From Qipengyuania oceanensis (GTDB lineage: Bacteria > Pseudomonadota > Alphaproteobacteria > Sphingomonadales > Sphingomonadaceae): a stretch of 64,000 nucleotides of DNA. The translations under genes were made by a program, and so were the position numbers. The stretch's first letter is position 1. Each line of letters opens with the position of its first letter. This document shows, piece by piece, positions 33,605 to 43,081 of the stretch. The DNA lies in the NCBI RefSeq assembly GCF_009827535.1, contig NZ_WTYN01000005.1, positions 1 to 64,000 of the forward strand, read 5' to 3'. Below the pieces are notes generated by a model. The model saw only the letters and a list, made by a program, of their open reading frames with translations, ran no database searches and was not told where the DNA came from.

Positions 33605-34059
33605 TCGCCGGGTTCGCCTTGCCGGGGTTTCCCGAAGCGCAGCCGGTCGAGGGCTTTCTCGGCGGGCTGCTGATCGGGCTCGCGGCGGCCATCATGCTGC
33701 TGGGCCTCGGCCGCATCGCGGGCGTGTCCGGCATGTTCGCGCGCGCGTCCGGGATCGAGCGCGGTAGCCCGCCGTGGCCGATCGCGGCGCTGTTCGTGGC
33801 CGGTCTGGTAGTCGGGGCGCTCGCCTTCAGCGCGACGATCGGCCCTGTTGAGGCGAGTTTTCCTCCGGGCTTTGGCTGGCTGATCGCAGGCGGGCTGCTG
33901 GTCGGCTTCGGCACGCGGCTGGGTTCGGGCTGTACGAGCGGGCATGGCGTGTGCGGAATGTCGCGCCTTTCGCCCCGATCGCTGGTGGCGACGGGGACTT
34001 TCATCGTTTCCGGCATCGCGACGGTCGCGCTGGTCAATGCGCTCGGAGGAGGGTGGTGA
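33601..34059 (+). CDS. YeeE/YedE family sulfur-compound transporter, first half-protein
   Basis: A 152-residue membrane protein with four or five helices. It carries the YeeE/YedE signature GFGTRLGSGCTSGHGVCGMS (about 106-125), where the conserved Cys is thought to contact thiosulfate or other sulfur anions. The ATG overlaps the stop of the dioxygenase gene (ATGA). With the next gene it corresponds to the PmpA/PmpB pair of sulfide operons. Confidence 0.88.
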   Translation: MIAGFALPGFPEAQPVEGFLGGLLIGLAAAIMLLGLGRIAGVSGMFARASGIERGSPPWPIAALFVAGLVVGALAFSATIGPVEASFPPGFGWLIAGGLLVGFGTRLGSGCTSGHGVCGMSRLSPRSLVATGTFIVSGIATVALVNALGGGW

Positions 34060-34472
34060 TGGGCAGACTTTTACTATCGCTGCTGTCCGGTGCCTTATTC
34101 GGCTTCGGGCTGGCCCTGTCCGGCATGATGAACCCGCTCCGGGTGCGCGGCTTCCTCGACCTGTTCGGCGATTGGGATCCGACGCTGGCGTTCGTCATGG
34201 GCGGCGCCGTGCTCGTCATGGCGGTGACCTGGGCGATCCAGAAGCAAATGGCGCGGCCGCTGCTCGATGTCGAATTCCGCCTGCCGGGCACGAAGGATCT
34301 CGACGCGCGGTTGATCGGCGGCTCGGCGATGTTCGGTGTCGGCTGGGCGCTGGCCGGCCTGTGTCCCGGCCCGGCGATCGCCTCGCTTGCCACGGCGTTC
34401 GTCCCCGCTGCGATCTTCGTCGCCGCGATGGCGGCAGGCGTCCTGCTGCACAAGACGACGCTAGGCAACTGA
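34059..34472 (+). CDS. YeeE/YedE family sulfur-compound transporter, second half-protein (DUF6691)
   Basis: A 137-residue membrane protein with FGFGLALSGMMNPLRVRGFL near the N-terminus and GVGWALAGLCPGPAIA (about 95-110) with the second conserved Cys. GGAGGA lies 8 bases before the ATG, which shares a base with the previous stop. It probably pairs with the preceding protein in one transporter. Confidence 0.88.
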   Translation: MGRLLLSLLSGALFGFGLALSGMMNPLRVRGFLDLFGDWDPTLAFVMGGAVLVMAVTWAIQKQMARPLLDVEFRLPGTKDLDARLIGGSAMFGVGWALAGLCPGPAIASLATAFVPAAIFVAAMAAGVLLHKTTLGN

Positions 34473-34479
34473 CGCCGCC

Positions 34480-36234
34480 ATGCTCGCGCGCTACCTGCCG
34501 ATCCTGGAGTGGGGGCGCACTTACAATACCGGCGTTCTGACCAATGACCTGGTGGCGGCAATCATCGTCACCATCATGCTGATCCCGCAGAGCTTGGCCT
34601 ACGCCTTGCTCGCGGGGCTTCCGCCCGTGGTCGGGCTGTATGCCTCGATCCTGCCGCTGGTCGCTTATGCGATCTTCGGGACCAGCCGGACGCTCGCAGT
34701 CGGGCCGGTCGCGGTGGTCAGCCTGATGACGGCGAGCGCCGCGGGGGCGGTGGCCGCGCAGGGAACGGCCGAATACCTGGAGGCGGCGATCACGCTGGCG
34801 GCGCTGTCCGGCGTGATGCTCGCTGTCCTTGGATTGCTGCGCGCAGGGTTTCTCGCCAATCTCCTCTCGCACCCCGTCGTCAGCGGTTTCATAACGGCGA
34901 GCGGACTGCTGATCGCGACGAGCCAGCTCAAGCACATCCTTGGCGTGAAAGCGGGCGGCGACAACTGGCCCGACATGCTCGGCGCATTGGCGGGCGCAAT
35001 CGGCGATACGAACCCGTGGACGCTGGCGGTCGGCATTCCGGCCACCCTGTTCCTTTTCTGGGTCCGCACCGGAGCGAAGCCCGCGCTGCAACGACTGGGG
35101 CTTGCGCCGCGCGTGGCGGATATCGTCGCGAAGGCCGGGCCAGTGGTGGCCGTGATGCTCACCATCCTCGGCGCGATCGCCTTCGACCTCGAGGCGAAGG
35201 GAGTCGCGCTGGTGGGCGAAGTGCCGCAGGGCTTGCCGCCTTTCGCCATGCCGTCGACCGACCTGGCGCTGATCGGCCAGCTGTGGGTTCCGGCGCTTCT
35301 CATCTCGATCATCGGCTTCGTGGAAAGTGTCTCGGTCGCCAGGACGCTGGCCGCCAAGCGCCGCCAGAGGATTTCGCCAGACCAGGAACTGGTCGGGCTG
35401 GGCGCGGCCAATATCGCGAGTGCTTTCTCGGGCGGTTATCCGGTCACCGGGGGATTTGCCCGGTCGGCAGTCAATTTCGACGCGGGAGCGGAAACGCCTG
35501 CGGCAGGAGCCTTCACCGCGGTGGGCATCGCGCTCGCTTCGCTGTTTCTCACGCCGCTGCTGTATTCGCTGCCGGTGGCGACGCTTGCCGCCACCATCAT
35601 CGTCGCGGTGCTGAGCCTGGTCGACATGAAGACGCCGGGCCAGTTGTGGCGTTATTCCAAGGCCGACTTTGCCGCCCACGCCGCGACAATCGCGATCACG
35701 CTGCTGGCGGGCGTGGAACTCGGCGTTATCGCCGGGGTCGCGGTGGGTCTGCTGCTCTACCTGTGGGCCGCGAGCCGCCCGCACGCCGCGATCGTCGGGC
35801 GCGTGCCGGAGACCGAGCATTTCCGCAATATCGCGCGGCACAAGGTCTTCACCGCGCCGCACGTGCTCTCGCTCCGCATCGACGAAAGCCTGACCTATCT
35901 CAACGCCCACTGGCTCGAGGAATTCGTTATGGAGCAGGTCGCCGAGCACCCCGAATTGCGGCACGTCATCCTGATGTGCAGCGCGGTTAACGCAATCGAC
36001 GCTTCCGGTCTCGAAAGCCTCGAAGCGATCAACCACCGGCTGTCCGATGGCGGAATCAAGCTTCACCTTTCCGAGGTGAAGGGCCCGGTGATGGACCGGC
36101 TGGAACGCACCCATTTCGTCGAGGAACTGGGCGGGCAGGTGTGGCTTTCGCAAGCACGCGCCTTCGCGCACGCGCTGGCCGACGATGGCCGGGATCGCAG
36201 CGAGCCGGGCGACATGGCACGCGGATTGATCTGA
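34480..36234 (+). CDS. SulP family inorganic anion transporter with STAS domain
   Basis: A 584-residue transporter. The SulP membrane domain spans about 15-415 (AAIIVTIMLIPQSLAYALLA, GPVAVVSLMTASAAG, NIASAFSGGYPVTGGFARSA) and the cytoplasmic STAS domain about 440-550 (FTAPHVLSLRIDESLTYLNA, AVNAIDASGLESLEAI). The family exchanges sulfate, bicarbonate or other anions. Position after the persulfide and YeeE/YedE genes suggests sulfate or sulfite transport. Confidence 0.92.
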   Translation: MLARYLPILEWGRTYNTGVLTNDLVAAIIVTIMLIPQSLAYALLAGLPPVVGLYASILPLVAYAIFGTSRTLAVGPVAVVSLMTASAAGAVAAQGTAEYLEAAITLAALSGVMLAVLGLLRAGFLANLLSHPVVSGFITASGLLIATSQLKHILGVKAGGDNWPDMLGALAGAIGDTNPWTLAVGIPATLFLFWVRTGAKPALQRLGLAPRVADIVAKAGPVVAVMLTILGAIAFDLEAKGVALVGEVPQGLPPFAMPSTDLALIGQLWVPALLISIIGFVESVSVARTLAAKRRQRISPDQELVGLGAANIASAFSGGYPVTGGFARSAVNFDAGAETPAAGAFTAVGIALASLFLTPLLYSLPVATLAATIIVAVLSLVDMKTPGQLWRYSKADFAAHAATIAITLLAGVELGVIAGVAVGLLLYLWAASRPHAAIVGRVPETEHFRNIARHKVFTAPHVLSLRIDESLTYLNAHWLEEFVMEQVAEHPELRHVILMCSAVNAIDASGLESLEAINHRLSDGGIKLHLSEVKGPVMDRLERTHFVEELGGQVWLSQARAFAHALADDGRDRSEPGDMARGLI

Positions 36235-36244
36235 TCCTGGCGAG

Positions 36245-36260
36245 CGCAACCGCGGTTGCG
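36245..36260. promoter_or_regulatory. CGCAACCGCGGTTGCG palindrome upstream of cydA
   Basis: A perfect 16-bp palindrome lies 49 bases before the cydA start and 11 after the sulP stop. No T-run follows. It may be an operator for the oxidase genes or a weak terminator hairpin. Confidence 0.45.
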
Positions 36261-36308
36261 TGCAACGCAATGGCCGCAGCCATGCCCATGCGCTAGGGTC
36301 CGCGCACC

Positions 36309-37754
36309 ATGTTCGATCAGCTAGACGCCCTGGTACTGGCCCGCATCCAGTTCGCCTTCACGGTGAGCTTCCACTTCATCTTCCCGGCGTTCTCGATCGG
36401 GCTGGCGAGTTTTCTCGCGGTTCTCGAAGGGTTGTGGCTGAAGACCGGCAAGCAACTCTATCTCGACCTGTTCAAGTACTGGCTCAAGATCTTCGCGATC
36501 GCCTTCGCCATGGGCGTCGTCAGCGGAATCGTCATGTCCTACCAGTTCGGGACGAACTGGTCGGTGTTCTCCGACAAGGCGGGGCCGGTCATCGGCCCGC
36601 TCATGGCTTACGAGGTGCTCACGGCGTTCTTCCTCGAGGCCGGCTTCCTCGGAGTGATGCTGTTCGGGATGGAGAAAGTCGGCAAGAAGCTGCATTTTCT
36701 CGCCACGCTGATGGTCGCTTTCGGGACTTTCGTCTCCGCCTTCTGGATCCTTTCCGTCAACAGCTGGATGCAGACGCCGACCGGGTTCGAAATGGGCGCG
36801 AACGGCCAGTTCCTGCCCGGCGGCAGCTGGTGGGACATCGTGTTCAATCCCAGCTTTCCCTACCGGCTCGTGCACACCGTGCTCGCCGCCTATCTCACCA
36901 CCGCTTTCGTTGTCGGCGGGGTGGGGGCGTGGCACCTGCTCCGCGACCGCGCGAACGAACACGCCCGCACGATGTTCTCGATGGCGATGTGGATGGCCGC
37001 GCTGGTCGTGCCGGTGCAGATTTTCGCAGGCGACATGCACGGCCTCAACACGCTCGAGCACCAGCCGCAGAAGGTGATGGCGATGGAGGGGCATTTCCAG
37101 TCGCACCCGGATGGCGCGCCGCTGATCCTGTTCGGCATACCCGACAGCGAGAGCAGGACGGTGCGCTACGCGATCGAGATTCCCAAGGCATCGAGCCTGA
37201 TCCTGAAGCACGATCCGAACGCGCCTCTCGCCGGGCTCGACACGATTCCCGAGGACGAGCAGCCGCCTGTCGGTATCGTGTTCTGGAGCTTCCGCGTGAT
37301 GGTCGGGCTGGGCTTCGCCATGCTCGGCGTGGGTCTGTGGAGCCTCGTCGCGCGCTGGCGCAAGCGCCTCTACGACTGGACCTGGCTGCACCGCGCCGCG
37401 CTGGTCATGGGGCCGAGCGGTTTCGTGGCGGTCATCGCCGGCTGGATCACGACCGAGGTCGGACGCCAGCCCTATGTCATCTACGGCCTGCTGAGGACCG
37501 ACGATGCCGCCAGTCCGCTCGCCGCGCCTGCCGTCGCAACATCGCTGCTGGCCTTCGTCGTGGTCTATTTCGCGGTGTTCGGGGCAGGGGTGTGGTACAT
37601 CCTCCACCTGATGCGCGGCGTGCCACACACCGGCGAAAAGGGCGTCAAGCGCGGCGACACAGGGCCGATCCGTACCGCCGGCATCACGCCCGGGCCGACG
37701 CAGAACCCGGGCGATCCGGACGAGCTGCCCCGTAACCGGGAGGAGGCAGAATGA
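36309..37754 (+). CDS. cydA: Cytochrome bd ubiquinol oxidase subunit I
   Basis: CydA carries hemes b558, b595 and d and oxidises quinol. The 481-residue protein has RIQFAFTVSFHFIFPAFSIG at the N-terminus (axial His), GVVSGIVMSYQFGTNW, LAMAYE-like helices, HTVLAAYLTTAFVVGG and GWITTEVGRQPYVIYGLLRT. The periplasmic Q-loop is short, as in cyanide-insensitive CioA-type enzymes. The stop overlaps the cydB start. Confidence 0.95.
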   Translation: MFDQLDALVLARIQFAFTVSFHFIFPAFSIGLASFLAVLEGLWLKTGKQLYLDLFKYWLKIFAIAFAMGVVSGIVMSYQFGTNWSVFSDKAGPVIGPLMAYEVLTAFFLEAGFLGVMLFGMEKVGKKLHFLATLMVAFGTFVSAFWILSVNSWMQTPTGFEMGANGQFLPGGSWWDIVFNPSFPYRLVHTVLAAYLTTAFVVGGVGAWHLLRDRANEHARTMFSMAMWMAALVVPVQIFAGDMHGLNTLEHQPQKVMAMEGHFQSHPDGAPLILFGIPDSESRTVRYAIEIPKASSLILKHDPNAPLAGLDTIPEDEQPPVGIVFWSFRVMVGLGFAMLGVGLWSLVARWRKRLYDWTWLHRAALVMGPSGFVAVIAGWITTEVGRQPYVIYGLLRTDDAASPLAAPAVATSLLAFVVVYFAVFGAGVWYILHLMRGVPHTGEKGVKRGDTGPIRTAGITPGPTQNPGDPDELPRNREEAE

Positions 37755-38749
37755 TGGACCTCACGGTAATCTGGGCCTTCATCATCGCGTTTGCCGTCTT
37801 CGCCTACGTAGTCATGGACGGCTTCGACCTCGGCATCGGCATTCTCTTCCCGACATTTGAGGTCGGGCCGGAGCGGGACCGGGCGATGAACTCGATCGCG
37901 CCGGTGTGGGATGGCAACGAGACCTGGCTGGTGCTGGGCGGGGGCGGGCTCTTCGCCGCGTTTCCGCTCGCATATGCAGTGATCCTGCCAGCGACTTATC
38001 CGCTGGTGATCGCGATGCTGCTCGGCCTCGTCTTCCGCGGCGTGGCGTTCGAGTATCGCTGGCGCGATCCCGGGCACCGCCGATACTGGGATTTCGCATT
38101 CACTGCCGGCAGCCTCGTCGCCGCCATGGCGCAAGGAATGATCCTGGGTGCGCTGCTGCAGGGGATCGAGGTGCAGGGGCGTGATTATGCCGGCGACTGG
38201 TTCGACTGGCTCACGCCCTATACCTTCCTCACCGGCATCGGCACGGTGGCGGGCTACGTGCTGCTGGGCGCGACATGGCTCGTCTGGAAGCTCGACGGCG
38301 AGAGCCAGCATCATGCGCGCGCGCTGGCCAAGCGGGCCGCCTGGACCACGCTTGCGCTGATGGGCGCGGTGTCGCTCTACAACGTGTTCCTCAATGCCGA
38401 ATACGCGTCGCGCTGGCTGACCGCGCCGGAAATCTGGTTCGCCGCGCCGGTTCCGATCCTGACAGCGGTGGTCGCGGTTGCCCTGCTGCGCGCGCTGTCG
38501 GTGGAGCGGCACAGCAAGCCCTTCTGGCTTTCGATCGCCCTGTTCTTTTTCGGGATGGCCGGTCTCGGCGTGACGATGTGGCCCTATGTCGTGCCGCCGG
38601 GCATCACGATCTGGGATGCGGCCGCACCGGAGAGCAGCCAGATGTTCATGCTGGTCGGCGTGGCGATCACCATGCCGCTGATCATCGCCTATACCGCCTG
38701 GGCCTATTGGGTGTTCCGCGGCAAGGTCGGCGACGAGGGGTATCACTGA
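37751..38749 (+). CDS. cydB: Cytochrome bd ubiquinol oxidase subunit II
   Basis: The structural partner of CydA, 332 residues. It begins [26 protein letters not shown] (first half of the duplicated CydB fold) and contains [20 protein letters not shown] and [15 protein letters not shown] lies 7 bases before the first of two adjacent ATGs; the second is equally possible. Its stop overlaps the DUF2474 gene. Confidence 0.95.
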   Translation: MMDLTVIWAFIIAFAVFAYVVMDGFDLGIGILFPTFEVGPERDRAMNSIAPVWDGNETWLVLGGGGLFAAFPLAYAVILPATYPLVIAMLLGLVFRGVAFEYRWRDPGHRRYWDFAFTAGSLVAAMAQGMILGALLQGIEVQGRDYAGDWFDWLTPYTFLTGIGTVAGYVLLGATWLVWKLDGESQHHARALAKRAAWTTLALMGAVSLYNVFLNAEYASRWLTAPEIWFAAPVPILTAVVAVALLRALSVERHSKPFWLSIALFFFGMAGLGVTMWPYVVPPGITIWDAAAPESSQMFMLVGVAITMPLIIAYTAWAYWVFRGKVGDEGYH

Positions 38750-38871
38750 TGCGCGATGCGTCCCCGTCGCCGCTGTGGCAGCGGCTCTTGTGGATGGCCG
38801 GTATCTGGGCGGTAAGCGTCGCTGCGCTGGGCACGGTGGCCTACGCGCTGCGCTGGTGGCTCGCGCCCTGA
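38749..38871 (+). CDS. DUF2474 family small subunit of the bd oxidase (CydX/CydZ-like)
   Basis: A 40-residue single-helix protein: [19 protein letters not shown] followed by ALRWWLAP. This is the DUF2474 pattern, found as the third gene of CioAB-type cytochrome bd operons, where it probably stabilises the heme cluster as CydX does. The ATG shares one base with the cydB stop (TGATG). The end overlaps the convergent DUF418 gene by 31 bases. Confidence 0.82.
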   Translation: MRDASPSPLWQRLLWMAGIWAVSVAALGTVAYALRWWLAP

Positions 38872-40154
38872 ACTTCGTGCGATCCGGGCGAGTTGCGTCG
38901 GATCGGAAATACGCGCGCATAGGTCAGGCAGCGCCACAACCATTCGAGCGGGCCGAAGCGGTAGTGCGCGAGCCAAGGCTTCGACCAGGCGAGCATTATC
39001 GCACAGGTCGCCAGCGCCACGCCGTAGAGGGCCGGCCTGGTCAGTTCGCCGAACAGTCCGAGAGCCCAGCCGTGGAAGACGAACAGCATCAGGATCGAGG
39101 TGCCGAGGTAATTCGAAAACGCCATCCGGCCCGCCGCCGCAGTCCGGGTGCCGAGCCAGCCGTTGGCGTGCGGTCCCCATAATGCCAGCAGTGCTGAGAG
39201 CCCCAAGACCATCGGCAGGCTGGCGACCCTCGACGTGCCATCGTACGACCAGAGCACGGCCAGGTAGTCGAGACCCTCGCCGAGCGTCCACAGTGCGATC
39301 GCCAGCGTCGCTGCGAGCCCCACGAGCAGACCGACCCAGCCCCAACGCGCCTGGCGGCGCCGATCCAGCCGTCCGTCGAACAGCCCGAGCCGGTACAGCG
39401 CCATGCCGATGAGGATCAACGGGATGATCTCCAGCCCGTTCTGGAACCACGACAGCAGCGGCTGCGACCAGTGCTCGGCGATGTTATGCGCCACCCAGCC
39501 GCCGTAATCGCCAGCCTGGATCAGTGCGGTTTCGAGCTGACTGTCGGCGAGGCCGGCCTCGCGCATTTCGGCGGCCATGTCCGACATGCCACCCGGCGCC
39601 TCCGCCATGCCTCCTGACGATATCGCATACATCCTGCCCCAGACCACGACATCCTTCACCGCGCCGAGCAGGTAGATCACGATACCGACCCATAGTTGCG
39701 TCTTCGGTCGCCAGTTCACGAACAGCAGGGCGATGAGGCCGCAGGTTGCATACACGGTCAGGATGTCGGTCTTCGAAATGAAAAGGAAATGCGCGTAGCC
39801 GAAGGCGAACAGCCACACGAGGCGCCGGGCCTGGAGCCAGCGGCCACTGTTCCGCGTCCGGGCACGGTCGAGAAACAGGATCATGCCTGCCCCGAACAGC
39901 AGCGCGAACAGGCCGCGCATCTTGCCGTCGATCAGGGTCAGTTGGGCGACCCACAGCCAGTTCGATACCGTCCCGTGGTCAGTCAGGAATCCGCCGGGCC
40001 AGATATAGGCGGACAGCGGCTGGCCGAAGGCAACGATGTTGGCGACCAGGATGCCCATCACCGCGATTCCGCGAATGAAATCGAGGCTCGGCAGCCGCTG
40101 GTTGTCGGACGCCGAGATGGGCTCGGCAAGGGTTTCGACTTGGTTTTCGATCAT
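38841..40154 (-). CDS. DUF418 family membrane protein
   Basis: A 437-residue membrane protein of about ten helices. The N-terminal part has the heparan-alpha-glucosaminide acetyltransferase-like region [20 protein letters not shown] and [17 protein letters not shown]. The DUF418 domain proper is the C-terminal third: [20 protein letters not shown], then [19 protein letters not shown]. The function is unknown; transfer of an acyl group across the membrane is possible. AAGGAG precedes the ATG. Confidence 0.87.
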   Translation of the reverse strand: MIENQVETLAEPISASDNQRLPSLDFIRGIAVMGILVANIVAFGQPLSAYIWPGGFLTDHGTVSNWLWVAQLTLIDGKMRGLFALLFGAGMILFLDRARTRNSGRWLQARRLVWLFAFGYAHFLFISKTDILTVYATCGLIALLFVNWRPKTQLWVGIVIYLLGAVKDVVVWGRMYAISSGGMAEAPGGMSDMAAEMREAGLADSQLETALIQAGDYGGWVAHNIAEHWSQPLLSWFQNGLEIIPLILIGMALYRLGLFDGRLDRRRQARWGWVGLLVGLAATLAIALWTLGEGLDYLAVLWSYDGTSRVASLPMVLGLSALLALWGPHANGWLGTRTAAAGRMAFSNYLGTSILMLFVFHGWALGLFGELTRPALYGVALATCAIMLAWSKPWLAHYRFGPLEWLWRCLTYARVFPIRRNSPGSHEVQGASHQRSA

Positions 40155-40225
40155 CGTGCCGTCACTCCTTGCTGCCCTTGGGGGATTGCCGCACGCGTCG
40201 CCGCGCGCGACCAGATCGAAACCGC

Positions 40226-40858
40226 CTATGCCACCGCGCGGTGGGGGCCTTCGTGCCACCGGCGCAGCATGACGGTCGCCAGTACCTCGATGCCGAGGGC
40301 GAATGTCGGCAGGATGATGCAGGTGAAGTCCGCAACGACGATGCCGGCAAGCAGCGTGAGCGTAATGGTCGCCGCCGCGCCTGCGCGCTGGATGGCCGCA
40401 GCCTTGTCCCACTCGGCCTCGACCGCGAACCATGCCACCAGGACCAGGCCTGCCACCCGCAGCAGCAGCAAGATCGCCAGCCACGGAATTGCGAAGGCAT
40501 TGCCCGCGTTGAGGGTCGTCGTCTGCCCGGTCGGCATCCTGGCAAAGCTTGCGATGCCATCGGCGTAGGGCGGCTCTACCCAGGGGTAGCCGAACCACAG
40601 GCCCGTCAGCAAGATAGCCGCGGCTGGCAGGAGCAACCCGAGCGAGAAAGTGTAGCGCGAAAGCGCGAGCCTGCCTTCCTCGGATGTCGGCAATTCACGC
40701 CACGCAGCCACCAGGCAGCCGAATGCGAACGACAGTCCTTCGCCAGCCTGCGACGCCATGACGAATTCGGCGCGCATCGCCTTTGCCCATTCGCTGCGAT
40801 GGGTGCCAAGGCCCGCCATGGCGAGCTTCATGACTGCACCGGCGATCGAGCCGTTCAT
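40226..40858 (-). CDS. Membrane protein of unknown function, PadR partner
   Basis: A 210-residue protein with a short soluble start (GLGTHRSEWAKAMRAEF) and four or five transmembrane helices (about 35-55, 75-100, 130-155, 165-200). The N-terminal segment resembles the prefix found in PadR-linked membrane proteins. The start ATG overlaps the padR stop (ATGA), so PadR almost certainly controls it. I cannot name its function; efflux or envelope roles are possible by analogy. Confidence 0.7.
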   Translation of the reverse strand: MNGSIAGAVMKLAMAGLGTHRSEWAKAMRAEFVMASQAGEGLSFAFGCLVAAWRELPTSEEGRLALSRYTFSLGLLLPAAAILLTGLWFGYPWVEPPYADGIASFARMPTGQTTTLNAGNAFAIPWLAILLLLRVAGLVLVAWFAVEAEWDKAAAIQRAGAAATITLTLLAGIVVADFTCIILPTFALGIEVLATVMLRRWHEGPHRAVA

Positions 40859-41157
40859 GCCCGTGCGCCCGAAAGCCCGAACGAACCCGGATCCGCCCTG
40901 ACTTCGCGCGCGAGGGCGAGGCCGGTTGCCGTCAGGCGGTAGGCATGGCGCGGAGGCCGCCCCGGCGCAGTGGGCTCGCACCATTGCGAGGAGACGAGAC
41001 CCTGGTCGCTCATCCGCATCAGGATCGGATAGAGAGAGCCCGACTTCAGCCCGGTCTGCTGCATCAAATCGTATCCGTGAATGGTTTTCGGGGCCTGATC
41101 GTACAGTGCTGCGAGGACTGCGAGCATCTGCGGGGAGGGGCGTCGGGTACGAACCAT
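40855..41157 (-). CDS. PadR family transcriptional regulator
   Basis: A 100-residue PadR-type winged helix: MLAVLAALYDQAPKTIHGYDL, LKSGSLYPILMRMSDQGLVS and GRPPRHAYRLTATGLALARE. It is short, with little of the C-terminal dimerisation helix (subfamily 2). A perfect TACATATGTA palindrome lies 11 bases upstream of the ATG, which suggests autorepression. It is followed directly by the membrane protein gene. Confidence 0.9.
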   Translation of the reverse strand: MVRTRRPSPQMLAVLAALYDQAPKTIHGYDLMQQTGLKSGSLYPILMRMSDQGLVSSQWCEPTAPGRPPRHAYRLTATGLALAREVRADPGSFGLSGARA

Positions 41158-41167
41158 TCGATTCTCT

Positions 41168-41177
41168 TACATATGTA
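41168..41177. promoter_or_regulatory. TACATATGTA operator, probable PadR site
   Basis: A perfect palindrome with the ACAT/ATGT half-sites typical of PadR operators, placed at the probable promoter of padR and within an imperfect longer repeat (CTCT...AGAG). Confidence 0.6.
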
Positions 41178-41292
41178 GAGTTATCGGCGCAATCCTGTTT
41201 TTGCGAGCAAATTCGGGCAGAGCGTCGGAACCCGAGACGCTCACCATCGTCATGTCAAATGATAACCCGACAACCCCGAATCCGAAGGCCCC

Positions 41293-41697
41293 ATGACCAG
41301 AGTTTTCATCGTAGAAGACGAGTTCCTGATCGCCATGGAGATGGAGTCGGTCGTGCGCGATCTCGGTCATGAGTGCGTCGGTACCGCCGACGACCTCGAA
41401 ACCGCGCTTTCGCGTGCGTCGGCGGAAATCGATGTCGCCCTGGTCGACGTCAATCTCGCCGATGGTGCGACCGGACCGGTCGTCGGTGCGCGCCTGGCCC
41501 AGGAATTCGGTGCCGAAGTGATTTTCGTAACGGCAAACCCTGCTCAACTGGGAGATGGCGTCGACGGAGCCTTGGGAGCGGTCGAGAAACCGGTCAGTCT
41601 CACCATTCTCAAGGACGTACTGAATTACCTGATGGCTGTTCGCAGAGGGGAAAATCCCAGTCCACCGGAGCAGCTTCGCCTTTTCGACCAATCCTAG
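41293..41697 (+). CDS. Single-domain response regulator
   Basis: A 134-residue receiver with acidic pocket Glu8/Asp9, phosphoacceptor Asp52 (VALVDVNLAD), Thr80 and Lys99 (VEKPVS). There is no output domain. It is similar in pattern to the PhyR receiver (VNLADG...G). Upstream, GGAAC (41229-41233), 16 bases and CGTC (41250-41253) give an EcfG-like promoter with one mismatch. Its stop overlaps the stop of the convergent HWE kinase gene by four bases, so the two are probably partners. Confidence 0.87.
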   Translation: MTRVFIVEDEFLIAMEMESVVRDLGHECVGTADDLETALSRASAEIDVALVDVNLADGATGPVVGARLAQEFGAEVIFVTANPAQLGDGVDGALGAVEKPVSLTILKDVLNYLMAVRRGENPSPPEQLRLFDQS

Positions 41698-42785
41698 CCC
41701 GTTGCGGCGATACGGCTTCGCTTGACCTGCATGTCGAGCGTCATGCCGTCGTCGGTCCACTTTCGTTGGAAGGTGCCGCCGAGTTGCTGCCTGATGGCAA
41801 TGTCGATCAAGCGGGTACCGAAGCCGGGTTCCGGTTCTTCATCCGGCCTGCCCGCGCTGCCAGTCTCCGCCCATCGCATCGCGACCTCGTTCTCGTTCTG
41901 CTCGATATCTATCCGGACGTGGCCATGGTCGTGCTTGAGCGCGCCGTACTTCATGGAGTTCGTGGCCAGCTCGTGAAATACCAGGGCTACCGGCGTCGCG
42001 GCCTTGCTGTCGACTTCGATCTGTGGCCCGCTGATTTCGATCCGACCTTCCGAGAATGCAGGATAGGTCTCGAAGATCGTCTCCAGCAATGCAGCCAGCG
42101 TGACTTCACCGACCGATGGTCGCGATTTCTCGGTGTGCGGGCGGACGAATTCATGCGCCCTTCCGAGCGCGGCAATGCGCTCCTTCAGCTTGCTGGCCGG
42201 TTCCGCGAAAGCTTCGCTCGTTCGGGCAGTGAGGCTGATCAACCCGGAAATGATAGCGAAGATATTCTTGATACGATGGCTTAGCTCCTGGCTCAGCACT
42301 TCGTTTTGAAGCGAGATGCGCTTCTGATCCTCGATGTCGGTGCACGTGCCGATCCACCTCTGGATCACTCCGGCTTCATCGACGATGGGAAGTGCCCTGC
42401 CGATCATCCAGCGGTACTCGCCATCGTGGCGGCGCAAGCGGTACTCGACCTCGTAAGGTTCGCCAGAGGCGAGACTGTGAGACCAGTGCTTCCAGGCTAC
42501 TGGCTGGTCGTCCTCGTGAAAAACGCCGGCCCAGCCCTCTCCATCGGTCGAGCCTTCCGGTACGCCGGTAAATTCGTACCAACGCGCGTTGAAGTAGTCA
42601 TGCGAGCCGTCCGGCAATGTGGACCAGACGATTTGCGGCATCGTATCCGCCAGCGCATGAAATGCGGCTCCCGCCGATTGGAGGGCGCGTTCCTCCCCCA
42701 GCGGAAGGGTGTCCCGCTCTTCGGCAGTGCCGACCCTGCCAAGCTGAAAGCGCCTAATTGCTGCCGGACTCATCTGAGATCTCAC
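41694..42785 (-). CDS. PAS-domain HWE-type sensor histidine kinase
   Basis: A soluble 363-residue kinase. It has a PAS/PAC sensor (about 40-155: MPQIVWSTLPDGSHDYFNAR, then EYRLRRHDGEYRWMIGRA) and an HWE/HisKA_2 module with phosphoacceptor His170 in ELSHRIKNIFAII. The ATP-binding region has HELATNSMKYGAL and GFGTRLIDIAI. No membrane segment, so it senses a cytoplasmic signal. Kinases of this kind feed the PhyR stress pathway in Sphingomonadales, usually through single-domain regulators like the convergent gene. The start may be the ATG at 42785 or the one four codons later. Confidence 0.87.
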   Translation of the reverse strand: MRSQMSPAAIRRFQLGRVGTAEERDTLPLGEERALQSAGAAFHALADTMPQIVWSTLPDGSHDYFNARWYEFTGVPEGSTDGEGWAGVFHEDDQPVAWKHWSHSLASGEPYEVEYRLRRHDGEYRWMIGRALPIVDEAGVIQRWIGTCTDIEDQKRISLQNEVLSQELSHRIKNIFAIISGLISLTARTSEAFAEPASKLKERIAALGRAHEFVRPHTEKSRPSVGEVTLAALLETIFETYPAFSEGRIEISGPQIEVDSKAATPVALVFHELATNSMKYGALKHDHGHVRIDIEQNENEVAMRWAETGSAGRPDEEPEPGFGTRLIDIAIRQQLGGTFQRKWTDDGMTLDMQVKRSRIAATG

Positions 42786-43081
42786 GCCTTTACGCTATCG
42801 GAGAACATTCGCTCGATTTCAGCAAAGGCCGACTGCCAGTTCCGTTCGACTGCTCGTTTGCTCCGCGCGTGATGTCCCACAGCGCGCACTTACAGGCAAT
42901 AAACAAAGGGTAGTGTGCAGAACTGGCGTCCGATCAAGGGTTCATCAATGAAGAAGACGCTGTCGGCCTGACACATCGCTCGGATGGAGCGGTCATCGTG
43001 TCGCCGCTTGGGTGCCGCGCTTGCTACGCGCAGTCGCCGAGACAAGCGAAGTCACGATGTAGGGTAAGGGATTGAAACCAC
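42786..43081. other. Intergenic stretch between the HWE kinase and tRNA-Pro
   Basis: I see no gene, tRNA or clear terminator in these 296 bases. A GGAAC on the minus strand near 42840 has no CGTT at the right distance. Confidence 0.5.
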
